A DNA stretch of 64,000 nucleotides from CBDBND01 sp965207985 (GTDB lineage Bacteria > Pseudomonadota > Alphaproteobacteria > Rhodospirillales > Rhodospirillaceae), in assembly GCA_965207985.1 (NCBI GenBank), contig CBDBND010000031.1, positions 1 through 64,000 of the forward strand, written 5' to 3'. Below, piece after piece: positions 8,381 to 17,136 of the stretch. The position numbers and the translations under genes are program-made. A model generated the notes under the pieces. It saw only the letters and a list, made by a program, of their open reading frames with translations. It did no database searches and was not told where the DNA came from. Positions within the stretch are counted from its first letter, which is position 1; every line of letters begins with the position of its first letter.

Positions 8381-10258
8381 TTACTCGTCTTCCGCCCCTT
8401 GGCGGCGGGCCATAATCTCGTCGAACCGGGGCATGGTGGCATGTCCGTCCGCAGAGACACCTTTGCCGCCCAACACGACCCAGATGGTCTCCCACAATAT
8501 TTTTAGATCGAGCGACAAACCCAGGTGGTCCACGTACCAGACGTCGAGTTCAAATTTTTCCTCCCAGCTCAGCGCATTGCGCCCGCGCACTTGGGCATAC
8601 CCCGTAATGCCAGGGCGAACGTCATGGCGGCGCGCCTGTTCCGTTGAGTAATAGGGCAAATATTCTATAAGCAGCGGGCGCGGACCCACCAAACTCATGT
8701 CCCCCGTCAACACATTGAACAGTTCGGGCAATTCATCGAGGGACGTTCGCCGGAGGAAATGGCCCAAGGGTGTAAGCCGGTCCGCATCGGATTGAGCATC
8801 GCCTGTCGAGCCTGACGCATTGGCCATGGTGCGAAACTTCAATAAGCGAAAGGGTTTTCCCTTACGGCCCGGGCGGAGTTGAGAAAAGAAAACGGGCCGT
8901 CCCATCTTGATGAGTATCAACACCCCAATGAACAGAAACACCGGAGATAGAAGAATTAAACCCACAGCCGAAGCGATGAAGTCAAACAGCCGTTTGAAAA
9001 ACAGTGCACGGGCACGGCGGCGAACCGGCGCAGGGTCGTCCGCTGCGGTCTGTTCGAGTACGGTGCGAAATTCCCCGGCCAACCTGTCCCTGCTGAAACG
9101 GCTTTCGGCAAGTGCCGCGGCCTGCTCACCGGCGCGCAATAGACCGTCGGCATCGGTAAGGAATTCCGAAAGATCCTGTGCGGCCTGGGTGACATCATCT
9201 GGAGAAAGCACGAGACCGGCGCCGCGGGACTCGATTAAATCCGCCTGCCATCCGCCGTAGTTGACACACACCGGTTTTCCCGCCGCCAACGCATCAAAGA
9301 CTTTGTTGGCTGAGTTGTGTTGCATCTCGGGAATATTTCGGAATACGGATAGCGCAACCGATGAGGCTGCAAGAAGGTCCGGTATTTCGTTCTTTGCCAA
9401 CGGTGGGATCATCCAAAGATTTTTTTGAAGAACACCGTTGTCTTTTGCCTTGTTGCGAATCACATTCCGTTCCGCGCCGTCACCACAGATGAGAAAACGC
9501 ACGTCTGGATTGATCCGGTACATCTCGGTGGCAAGATCGACCACGTACCCGACATTATTGATTAGACCCAAGGTGCCGCCATAAACCACCAGCGGGCCAC
9601 CTTTGAGATGCGGAAACTGATCAAGAAAAACATCTGCTCGCTCAGAACCCACCCGAAACAACTCGATGTCGCTTGCATTGGGAATGACGGTGATGCGTTC
9701 TTCATCAAATCCTGTTTGCGCAATGCCGTCTTTCATTCCGGGCGAAAGGGCGATGCAGCGGTTCGCCGAGCGGTAAGCAAAGCGCTCCATCCCGTAGGCC
9801 AGCCATTTAAGGATCGGATTTTTGAGTGCGCCCACGGCTATGGGTAGGGACGGCCACAAGTCCCGTACTTCAAACACCAAGGGCGCGGCTTTCCACCGGC
9901 TGGCCACATATCCCGGAAGGATGATGGTCAAGGGCGTCGAGGTGGCAAAAACGACATCCACGTCTTTGGCACGAACCGCTTCGATGGCGGCGCCCACGGC
10001 ATAGCGGCAAAATGCCCAAAGCCTTTTGGCGAAGCCGAGCGTGTTGCTGTAGGGGACACGAAGGACGACGAGATTGATCCCGTCCAGGGAAAAGCGTGAT
10101 TTTCTGGAAAGCCCGTAGGAATCCGGAAAAAAAGCGGATGAGGTAATCAGGGTAACGCGGTGTCCCGCCGTCACCAGCCGCCGCGCCATTTCATAAGAGC
10201 GGGTCCCGCCTGCGCCATCGGGGGGACAAAAGTATTGGTGCAGGTAAAGGATATGCAT
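8381..10258 (-). CDS. Fusion of GT4 glycosyltransferase and monotopic phosphoglycosyl transferase
   Basis: Residues 1-400 form a GT-B glycosyltransferase of the GT4/WbuB type. It starts 'MHILYLHQYFCPPDGAGGTR' and carries the E-x7-E region near 'HNSANKVFDALAAGKPV'. Residues ~418-625 are a complete bacterial sugar transferase. A re-entrant membrane helix ('FIASAVGLILLSPVFLFIGV') is followed by 'KFRTM', the catalytic 'DELPELFNVL', 'LVGPRP' and 'RPGITGYAQVRGRN'. The C-terminal part would load a sugar-1-phosphate onto undecaprenyl phosphate, and the N-terminal part would add the second sugar; both act at the cytoplasmic membrane face. The frame is continuous with no sign of a sequencing fusion. 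Such fusions are known among monotopic PGTs. The sugar identities are unknown. Confidence 0.88.
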   Translation of the reverse strand: MHILYLHQYFCPPDGAGGTRSYEMARRLVTAGHRVTLITSSAFFPDSYGLSRKSRFSLDGINLVVLRVPYSNTLGFAKRLWAFCRYAVGAAIEAVRAKDVDVVFATSTPLTIILPGYVASRWKAAPLVFEVRDLWPSLPIAVGALKNPILKWLAYGMERFAYRSANRCIALSPGMKDGIAQTGFDEERITVIPNASDIELFRVGSERADVFLDQFPHLKGGPLVVYGGTLGLINNVGYVVDLATEMYRINPDVRFLICGDGAERNVIRNKAKDNGVLQKNLWMIPPLAKNEIPDLLAASSVALSVFRNIPEMQHNSANKVFDALAAGKPVCVNYGGWQADLIESRGAGLVLSPDDVTQAAQDLSEFLTDADGLLRAGEQAAALAESRFSRDRLAGEFRTVLEQTAADDPAPVRRRARALFFKRLFDFIASAVGLILLSPVFLFIGVLILIKMGRPVFFSQLRPGRKGKPFRLLKFRTMANASGSTGDAQSDADRLTPLGHFLRRTSLDELPELFNVLTGDMSLVGPRPLLIEYLPYYSTEQARRHDVRPGITGYAQVRGRNALSWEEKFELDVWYVDHLGLSLDLKILWETIWVVLGGKGVSADGHATMPRFDEIMARRQGAEDE

Positions 10259-10309
10259 GGCCGCCCTTATACAGGGCGCGCGGGGGCGGAGGAATCCCCT
10301 GATAGAGTC

Positions 10310-10780
10310 CTAGCCCAACCCGGCAACCAAATTGGGATCGATGGTCTCTCCGTTAAGGGCTTTGGATATCGCTTCCACAAGCGTTTTTATGGATACCGGC
10401 TTCGACAGAAAACCGGAAATGCCCATCTCTGCCGCTTTTTCCAGCTGGGGTAACCCAGCGTAGGCGGTCAGAATGACGACCGGCAGATCGGCGATGAATT
10501 CTTTGGGCGCGGCCCGAATGATCTTGAGACAGGTAAATCCGCCCATCACCGGCATGTCGAGATCAAGAAAGGCCATATGGATTGACCCATGCGCCGCAAG
10601 GAGAAGGTCGACAGCCTCCCGGCCGTTTTCAGCTACATGGATGGTGCCCACGCCGGCTTGTTTTAAAACCTGCTTGACCATTTCCCGTGTGTGGAAATCG
10701 TCTTCAATAAGAAGGACTTCCGTCTTTGACAGGTCCATCGATTCCGACGCTGCGGAAGTTTTTGATCTCATGTCCGACAT
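10310..10780 (-). CDS. Single-domain response regulator (receiver only)
   Basis: A CheY-like receiver fills nearly all of the ~156 residues. The acidic pocket is 'LLIEDD', the phospho-acceptor Asp lies in 'MAFLDLDMPVMGG', the Thr switch in 'VVILTAY' and the Lys in 'GFLSKPVS'. No output domain follows. I chose the ATG at 10780 ('MSDM'); an in-frame ATG at 10801 also exists. The gene is 51 bases upstream of the GT/PGT fusion on the same strand, so it is likely cotranscribed with the polysaccharide genes. It is divergent from the Wzz-like gene at 10941 and may be partner to the broken PAS sensor at 12103. Confidence 0.88.
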   Translation of the reverse strand: MSDMRSKTSAASESMDLSKTEVLLIEDDFHTREMVKQVLKQAGVGTIHVAENGREAVDLLLAAHGSIHMAFLDLDMPVMGGFTCLKIIRAAPKEFIADLPVVILTAYAGLPQLEKAAEMGISGFLSKPVSIKTLVEAISKALNGETIDPNLVAGLG

Positions 10781-10940
10781 GCAGAACCCCCTGGTCTGCA
10801 AATATAAGACGGCACTCCCCGGGACGGCGCCCAGCCCTTGGGGTGAGGGAATATCTTACACATTGGCGGTAAACATCTTATAAAGGCGGCTCGGAGGGTG
10901 GGTTAAGCCCGCTTTCGCCTGTAATTACAAGGACTTCGTG

Positions 10941-12008
10941 ATGGCCGACACCACTGCAAACGGCATCTCAGGTAGCCCAAGCCGGGGGTCCGGCGCTCCT
11001 GGGCAAGATGTCACGGTCATGGACTTATGGCTGGTTGTCCGCGCTTATCGCAAATTTGCTACCAATGTAACCGTCCTGACTGCTGCAATGGGTGCGGCGA
11101 TTGCCTTTCTTCTGCCACCCGTGCATGAGTTCACCACCGCCATTGAAATTGGCAACCAAATCCAAAACGACGAAATCTTGCCCATCGAAGCGTCGACAAC
11201 CGTCTCTGACAAATTGCTGAACGGTTACATTCCGCTGATCACCAGTCAGTTTGTTCAACAAAAACCTGACGGACCCGATGAATATGTTATTGAAGTGAGT
11301 GGATCGGAAAATAGCCAGATCGTCCAGCTGCGTACGGAAGCTCCACGCGATCAGCAGCCTTTGATATCAGACCTTCACAACCGGGTTGTGCTGGAACTGG
11401 TGGAAGACCACAACCGTACGGTCGAAGCTATGCGTGCCAATGCGGAAATTTCGCTGGCCGAAGCCGAACAGAAGCTTGGTGAAATGGTGGCGCAAGAGAA
11501 AGCGCTCACCGATCACCTGTCGTCCATCGGGGACACGCTCGTCTCTCTCGAAGACTACACGGTTGAACTCAAAGATAGGATCACAAGCGCCGAAGAGGAA
11601 ATTGAAACGCTGCAGGCACGCGGCAGAACCGACACCAACATCTCAACACAAATACTCATGCTGTCCAATCAGATCGGCGCATGGCGTACAGTCCTGGTGA
11701 ATATCGAGAACCGGGACAAGGTCAATATCTTTGTCATTCGGGCCGATGCACAGGTCAAGTTGGACAACAATGCCCAGGAACAAAAAACGGCGCAAAACGA
11801 AATCGAATACCGCAAGACCTTTCTGGAAAATATCCAGGCAACACGTGCCTTAGGCCAAGGCACCGTAATGTCCCTCAAACCCGTGGCGCCCAACAAGCCA
11901 CTTATTCTTGCGGTCGCACTCGTTATCGGGCTTCTGCTTGCCGTCGCCGGGGCGCTTGTCTTGGATTTCCTGAAGCGCGCTGACCAAATTGAAAGCGGCA
12001 GCACCTAA
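10941..12008 (+). CDS. Wzz-like polysaccharide chain-length determinant / co-polymerase
   Basis: 355 residues. A cytoplasmic N-terminus is followed by a membrane helix (~residues 40-58, 'VLTAAMGAAIAFLLP'). A long periplasmic stretch is largely coiled coil (~160-290, Glu/Gln/Lys/Ala-rich). A second membrane helix near the end ('ILAVALVIGLLLAVAGALVLDF') precedes a short basic tail. This two-helix hairpin topology with a Pro-containing last helix region ('PVAPNKPLILA') is the Wzz/PCP signature. There is no tyrosine-kinase domain. The protein would control the length of the glycan made by the neighbouring ligase and transferase. A GTG three bases upstream (10938) is an alternative start. Confidence 0.75.
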   Translation: MADTTANGISGSPSRGSGAPGQDVTVMDLWLVVRAYRKFATNVTVLTAAMGAAIAFLLPPVHEFTTAIEIGNQIQNDEILPIEASTTVSDKLLNGYIPLITSQFVQQKPDGPDEYVIEVSGSENSQIVQLRTEAPRDQQPLISDLHNRVVLELVEDHNRTVEAMRANAEISLAEAEQKLGEMVAQEKALTDHLSSIGDTLVSLEDYTVELKDRITSAEEEIETLQARGRTDTNISTQILMLSNQIGAWRTVLVNIENRDKVNIFVIRADAQVKLDNNAQEQKTAQNEIEYRKTFLENIQATRALGQGTVMSLKPVAPNKPLILAVALVIGLLLAVAGALVLDFLKRADQIESGST

Positions 12009-12102
12009 TTCCTACTGCAGGTAGGGACGCCTTCTCGGCGGTAATTTGTCCATATCTTTGCTAGACTTTCCTGTACGGCAATCCCACTAGGGTGATGTCT
12101 TC

Positions 12103-13987
12103 ATGTCCAACATCAACAGGCGCATTGGCAGGCTTACAGCGATAACCATTGGTTTCGCCGTTGTTGGTTTGGTGTTGGTTGGCTTGGGTATGCGTGGAGC
12201 ACGCGATTTCATTCTTTCTCAGATCGCCACAAATTCCGCGGTGCAGTGGGCCGAGATTCTTTCTTACTCTATCGAAGACCCAGCTCTGGGCGGTGATATC
12301 GATTTTGAATCCATGCGTATATCAGACCGGGTTGACCGCGCGGTGAGTGACGGGCTCATCCTGTGGTACGGCGTTTTTTCACCCGAAGGGGAGGTGATTG
12401 CTTCATCGACAGACATAGACATGAAGCCTTTTACGCCCGAAGAACTTGACGCTCTACAAAACGATGAAATCGCATCCCGATCCAACATTGCGCATGAAGA
12501 TGGTTTTGAATCCCCTACAACGGCTGAAGCCTTTTACAGTTTTCAGTCCACCGACCAACTCCTTGGGTATGTCGGCGTTCGCATTAGCCGGGCGGAAGCC
12601 GGCCCGCTGCTCGACCGTATTCTCTTGTTCGCCTTTGTCGGGCTATGCGTACTGGTGTTCTTAATCGGTGGTACCGGAATTTTACTGCTCCGCCGATATC
12701 TCATTAACCAAGGCGATCTCGAACAACAACTCTCACGGACAACGAAAGATCTCGAGCGGTCTGAGGCGGTTGCCCAGGTTGGTCATTGGTCGCAGGAAGT
12801 TTTGGATGGTTACTCTCAGTGGTCACAGGGGATGTACGCCATCTGCGGTCGCGACCCGTCAAACTTCGATCTCACCAATGAGTCAGTTCTGTCCTGTATT
12901 CACCCTGAGGACCGACAGCACTTCCAGGACAATGTCGACCACATGGTCAAAACCTCCGGTGGCTTCGAAATGGAGAACCGCATTCTAAGGCCAGATGGAT
13001 CTGTTCGTTACGTTTACATGAAAGGCGGCACCGAATTGGATGAAGACGGTAATGTCATCCGTCGCTTTGGGGTGACTCAAGATATTACCGAACGCAAGGA
13101 AGCGGATCTTGCCCTATCACGCAACGAAGACATGGTGGACCGTGCCATCGAGGCAACCGGTGCTGCCATTTGGGATTGGGATCTAATTGAAGACGACTTA
13201 TTCACGACCCCCCGGTTTGCCGAGATTCTAGGCATTGACGACAAGGATTGGCAGCCCAGCATGGCGGAGCACTATCAACTTTGCCATCCAGACGATGTTG
13301 ACCGGGTGCGACAGCATTTCCAAGACCATATGTACGGGAAAGCACCCTACGACATCGAATACCGCATGCGGTGAAGCGATGGTTCGTATGTTTGGATTCA
13401 CAGCCGCGGTCGTGTGGTTGAAGATAAATACGGACTCGGAACCCGTATGGTTGGATCCGTGACCGACATTACCCAGCGGCGCAATGAACAGGAACTGCTC
13501 AAAAAGAACCAAGAAACGTTAGAACTAGCCATCAAAGCAGCCGAGGCTGGATTCTTTGACCGTGAGTGGGATCAAGACGGAATCTACTGGTCACCCAGGC
13601 TTAAAGAAATTCTTGGCATTACCGATGAATCCTTCACTCCGACTATGGAATCATTCAATGCTTTGGTTCATCCGGACGATCACGAGTCTCTCCGCCAGAA
13701 TGTTCTCAACTTTCAAAAGGAAAACAAAAATTTAGAGACGGAATGCCGTGTTAAACACGCCGATGGTCGATGGATTTGGGTGCAGGTGCGGGCCGAAATT
13801 CAAAAAAACGAGAATGGCGAACCGATTCGTAGTGTTGGATTCGTTATAGATATAACGAAGCGCCGCGAAGAATTGGGGCAGCGTCGTCGAAGCGAAGAAA
13901 CATTAGACCTAGCGATTCAAGCCTCCGGCGCCGGTATTTACTACCAGCAATGGGACGAAACCAATCACAAACTGTCGCCGCGATTAA
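12103..13987 (+). pseudogene. Membrane-bound multi-PAS sensor, nonsense-mutated and cut by an IS
   Basis: Two membrane helices (residues ~13-30 and ~175-197) flank a periplasmic sensing region. They are followed by PAS domains at about 225-330, 345-470 and 485-600, each ending in the PAC signature ('GVTQDITERK', 'GSVTDITQRR', 'GFVIDITKRR'), and the start of a fourth. A TGA at 13372-13374 sits inside PAS 2 between 'EYRMR' and 'SDGSYVWIHSRGR'. The frame is identical on both sides, so a single base change (for example CGA to TGA) would explain it. At 13988 an IS5-type end replaces the rest, including whatever kinase or cyclase output domain existed. A short product ending at 13371 may still be made. 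Confidence 0.85.
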
Positions 13988-14632
13988 GAGTCTGGCCGGA
14001 AAAGAATCGTTTATTTTCATAACCTTGCTAGTCTACGGATGAAGACTTGGATGCTGGCGATCAGGAGCCAGGCAAGGGCGCTCTCGACGGTCGCCTTGAA
14101 GTCCTTCGCAAGGCGGCGGCTGCGCCCGAACCATGCGAAGGTGCGTTCGACCACCCAACGGCGCGGCAGCGCAACGAAGCCGTCCGCCTTGTCGTTGCGC
14201 CTGACGATCTCCAGCGCCCAGTCGCCGATCTTCTTCAGCGCCCCGGCCAGCTTAGGGCCGGCGTAAGCGCCGTCGGCGAAGATATGGCCGACCCCGGGAA
14301 ACCACGCCCCCACCTCGGCGAGCAGCGACGGCGCACCGTCGCGATCCTGGATGTCAGCCTCGTGGACCACGGCACCGAGCAACCGCCCGCCAGTGTCCAC
14401 CACGATATGGCGCTTGCGGCCCATCACCTTCTTACCCGCGTCAAACCCGCGCGGACCTCCGCTTTCCGTGGTCTTCACCGACTGGCTGTCGATCACCCCG
14501 GCAGTCGCGGCAGCGGCCCGCCCCTCGGCCTCGCGGGTGCGCGCCAGAAGCGCCCGGTTGACCTCCTGCCACGTCCCGTCGTCGCGCCACTTGTAGAAAT
14601 AGTACTGAACCGAGCTGCGCGGCGGAAATCCG
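13988..14632 (-). mobile_element. IS5-family element, 3' two-thirds only
   Basis: The transposase (minus strand, stop at 14017) is recognisable from 'PPRSSVQYYFYKWRDDGTWQ'. It continues through 'GVIDSQSVKTTESGGPRGF' (first Asp), 'GHIFADGAYAG' (second Asp) and 'RRWVVERTFAWFGRSRRLAKDF' (catalytic Glu). The N-terminal ~80 residues and the corresponding element end are missing. The surviving terminus seems to be GAGTCTGGCCGGAAAAG at 13988, directly after the sensor coding sequence. On the truncated side the frame runs on without a stop into a phosphate-permease-like piece. The element differs from the IS5 members at 5746 and 32912. Confidence 0.8.
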
Positions 14633-14856
14633 ATGGCCGAGGCGACGGCGAAAGCAACCGGCAGGCTGAGGTCGAGATTAAGATTCTTCAGTCCTTTAAA
14701 CACCATTGTCAGCGAGAGGATTGCAAACACACAGAACACCAGCAGAGGTGCAACCTTCTGTGCCGAGACGAATGGGTTCGGTTGATAGAAAATGCGCCGC
14801 AGCACGAACATAAATACCGTGTAGGAAATGATAGCGGCGAGGAGGGGGGAATGCAC
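14633..14856 (-). pseudogene. PiT-like phosphate permease fragment
   Basis: Some 75 residues in frame with the IS5 piece: 'SPLLAAIISYTVFMFVLRRI' then 'LVFCVFAILSLTMVFKGLKNL' and 'LSLPVAFAVASAIGF'. The 'SP..GA.I.Y..M...' helix followed by a helix ending 'KGLKNL' resembles the middle of inorganic phosphate transporters (PiT family) of alphaproteobacteria. The rest of the gene is absent from the window. It is wedged between an unrelated MFS half and an IS remnant. The family call rests on pattern recognition and should be checked by a profile search. Confidence 0.5.
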
Positions 14857-15409
14857 CGACGCCCGGGAGCGTCAATGTGCCCCAGGCCTCAATGGCGTCG
14901 ATTACCGCTGCGCCGGCGATAAGGGCAATGCCCATGCCGGTGGTCACGCCGGCGACGAACACGCCCATGGGGAAGGACAGTTTTTCCGGCGGAAAGTAAT
15001 CGCTCATCATAGAGTGGGCGGATGGGGACAACGTGGCTTCGCCCACACCGACGCCCATGCGGGCGAGAAACAGCATTCCGAACGAACGGGCCAAGCCGCA
15101 GGCTGCAGTCATGGCGCTCCAGACGGTGACGCCGATCATGATCACCCACTTTCGGTTCTTGCTGTCGGCCAGCCGGGCGATGGGCAGACCCATCACCGAA
15201 TAGAAAATCACAAAGGCAAAACCCTGCAGGATGCTGATCTGTGTGTCGGACAAGCCGAGATCGGCACGAATGGGTTCCACCAGGAGGGAGAGGATCTGCC
15301 GGTCGATGAAAGAGACCGTGTTGGCCAGGGTGAGCACCACCACCACGTACCAGGCGTATTTGGGGTTAGGCCACGGCAAGGGAGGCTCCTGTCTGTGAGG
15401 TGCGGGCAC
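14857..15409 (-). pseudogene. MFS transporter (spinster-like), N-terminal part
   Basis: Starts at ATG 15409. The first ~180 residues are an MFS N-terminal bundle with 'NTVSFIDRQILSLLVEPIRADLGLSD' and the loop 2-3 motif 'GLPIARLADSKNRK' (G-x3-D/R-x2-G variant). TM4/5 follow ('ARMGVGVGEATLSPSAHSMMSDYFPPEK'), and 'WGTLTLPGVG' closes the segment. This is the spinster-like subgroup common in sphingomonads and relatives. At about 14857 (a G6 run) the frame leaves MFS sequence; at least seven helices are missing. The promoter side faces the divergent GST gene 66 bases away. Confidence 0.8.
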
Positions 15410-15475
15410 GGTACTGGATTAATCTGTCCAGACCAATAAAGATGCCCGAAACAACACACACGAACCGGGGGACCC

Positions 15476-16126
15476 ATGGCCAAACCCATCACCATCTACG
15501 GCACCATCACGTCGCCCTACGTCAACCGCGTGGTCATGGCCTGCCGCCGCAAGGGATTGGATTTTCATCTCACCCTGCCGGAGGGTGGCAGTAAGTCGCC
15601 GGAGATCCTCGCCATCAATCCCCTCGGCAAGATTCCCACCATCAAGGACGGCCGTACCGTGCTGTTTGAATCCGGCGTCATCGTCGAATGGCTGGATGTG
15701 AAATATCCCAAACGCCGTTTGATCCCCACCAGCGCCGACGCGGGGGCGCGGGTGCGGCTCATCGGCGCACTGTGCGAGAACTACATTCTTATCTTTCTGG
15801 TGCGTCTGTTCGTACAAGCCCTCAACAAGAAACCCGACAAGGCTATTGTCACGGACTCAAAGAAAAAATTGGACGACGCCTTGGATGCCCTCGACCGGTT
15901 CATCCAGCCGGGGCCGGTTGCCTACGGAAAGTCCTTCACCGCCCCCGACTGTTACGCCGTCTCGGCGATGATCTTTCTCGAGCGCGTGGGCAAGATGATG
16001 GGCGGTGAAAAACTGCTCACCAATCAACGCAACCTCAAACGCTATTGGTCGACGATCAAGAAGCATCCTATTGTCAAAGAAACCATGGCCGACATCCGCG
16101 CCATGCAGGGCAAGTCGCCTTTATAA
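15476..16126 (+). CDS. Glutathione S-transferase family protein
   Basis: 216 residues. The thioredoxin-fold N-terminal domain begins 'MAKPITIYGTITSPYVNRVV'; the Ser of 'TSPYVNRV' sits where GSTs activate glutathione. The cis-Pro motif is 'GKIPTIKDG' and the glutathione gamma-Glu-binding motif is 'LFESGVI' (Glu-Ser). An all-helical C-terminal domain follows with 'FTAPDCYAVSAMIFLERVGK' (N-capping box region, S/T-x-x-D). It would conjugate or reduce electrophiles in the cytoplasm; the substrate is unknown. It is divergent from the broken MFS gene and convergent with the TRAP receptor gene, whose stop is two bases away. Confidence 0.88.
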   Translation: MAKPITIYGTITSPYVNRVVMACRRKGLDFHLTLPEGGSKSPEILAINPLGKIPTIKDGRTVLFESGVIVEWLDVKYPKRRLIPTSADAGARVRLIGALCENYILIFLVRLFVQALNKKPDKAIVTDSKKKLDDALDALDRFIQPGPVAYGKSFTAPDCYAVSAMIFLERVGKMMGGEKLLTNQRNLKRYWSTIKKHPIVKETMADIRAMQGKSPL

Positions 16127-16127
16127 A

Positions 16128-17126
16128 CTACTCAGGCTCGAAACGGGCCTTGGCTTGCAGCACCACATCGTAAAGCTCTTGCGCGCGGCCGCCGATGCCG
16201 TCGATAAGGGCACGGTGGGTGGGCCAGGTGACGTCTTTCCAGCGCGACCGCATCTCATCGGTGAGGTGATGGATCACCGCACCCCGCTCCGCGTACTCGC
16301 GCATAAGACGCCGCTCATCCTCACGCATGGGCACATTCCAAGTTTCCCGGGGCGCCAGCGCCCCAATGACGGTATCTCGTTGAACTTGTGTCATGCCCGT
16401 CCACCAGCGTTCGTTGGCGATGAACGCCGTGATCGACGGCACGTGCATGGTCCAGGTCAATTGCGGCGCTTCGGAATAAAACCCGTTGAGGAAATAAACA
16501 AAGGAATTGGTTTCCCCGGCGTCGATCAGCCCTGTCTGTATGGAGGGAATCACTTCCGTCGCTGAAATGTGGATGACGTCCGCGTCTAAAGCCTGCAAAA
16601 ACAAGATCGAGCTTTCATCCACCCGCGAGCGCATGCGCACGCCACGGGCATCCCTTGGCCAAAGAATCGGGTCTGTCTTGCTGTAAATAATGTGCCAGCT
16701 CGCCGTGTTCTGGCCCAAGCCCACCAAACCGATTTCACCGATCATGGCGTTGACAGTGTCTTCCAATCCCGTCTTCAGAACGAAATCGATTTCCTCGTAG
16801 CTGTCGAACAGGAAGGGCGCGTTGAGCACGGCCAGTTCGGGAATAGCCTTTGAGATAGCGCCGTAGCTGATGCCGCCCATCTGCATGCGGCCGCGGCGAA
16901 TGGAATTGAAGTTCTGTTCGTCGGAACCGCCTTCGCCGCGCACCATCAGGCGTACGTCGAACTCTGAGTCCGGGCCCGACAAGTTGGCGCCGAACTCGTG
17001 ATAGAGCCGGTCCGAAGCCAGGTCCATCATTGCCGCTGCGCCGACGGTGAGGGGAATCTTCTGAGCCTGCGCTAATCCGGAGATAAACGCGGCAACACCG
17101 AACATGAAGAAAGCAACCGAGAGCAT
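16128..17126 (-). CDS. TRAP transporter solute-binding protein (DctP-type)
   Basis: 332 residues with a hydrophobic leader ('MLSVAFFMFGVAAFISGLAQAQ'). The mature part has the DctP pattern: 'EQNFNSIRRGRMQMGGISYGAI' near the N-terminus and the late conserved 'RMRSRVDESSILFLQALDAD', whose Arg normally binds a substrate carboxylate. 'TGLIDAGETNSFVYFLNGF' and 'VPSITAFIANERWWTGM' follow. It would deliver an organic acid to a TRAP permease in the inner membrane, but no DctQ/DctM genes are in the window. It lies downstream of the alpha/beta-hydrolase gene (10-base gap) on the same strand, so the two may be cotranscribed. Confidence 0.85.
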   Translation of the reverse strand: MLSVAFFMFGVAAFISGLAQAQKIPLTVGAAAMMDLASDRLYHEFGANLSGPDSEFDVRLMVRGEGGSDEQNFNSIRRGRMQMGGISYGAISKAIPELAVLNAPFLFDSYEEIDFVLKTGLEDTVNAMIGEIGLVGLGQNTASWHIIYSKTDPILWPRDARGVRMRSRVDESSILFLQALDADVIHISATEVIPSIQTGLIDAGETNSFVYFLNGFYSEAPQLTWTMHVPSITAFIANERWWTGMTQVQRDTVIGALAPRETWNVPMREDERRLMREYAERGAVIHHLTDEMRSRWKDVTWPTHRALIDGIGGRAQELYDVVLQAKARFEPE

Positions 17127-17136
17127 CGCCTTTGCT

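Noticed and set aside
13372..13374. Selenocysteine reading of the in-frame TGA in the PAS sensor.
   Set aside because: PAS domains have no catalytic Cys/Sec at this place, no downstream SECIS-like hairpin was seen, and the gene is also cut by an IS.
14047..14922. A 291-residue plus-strand ORF.
   Set aside because: Antisense to the IS5 and PiT pieces; Arg/His-rich composition typical of a shadow frame.
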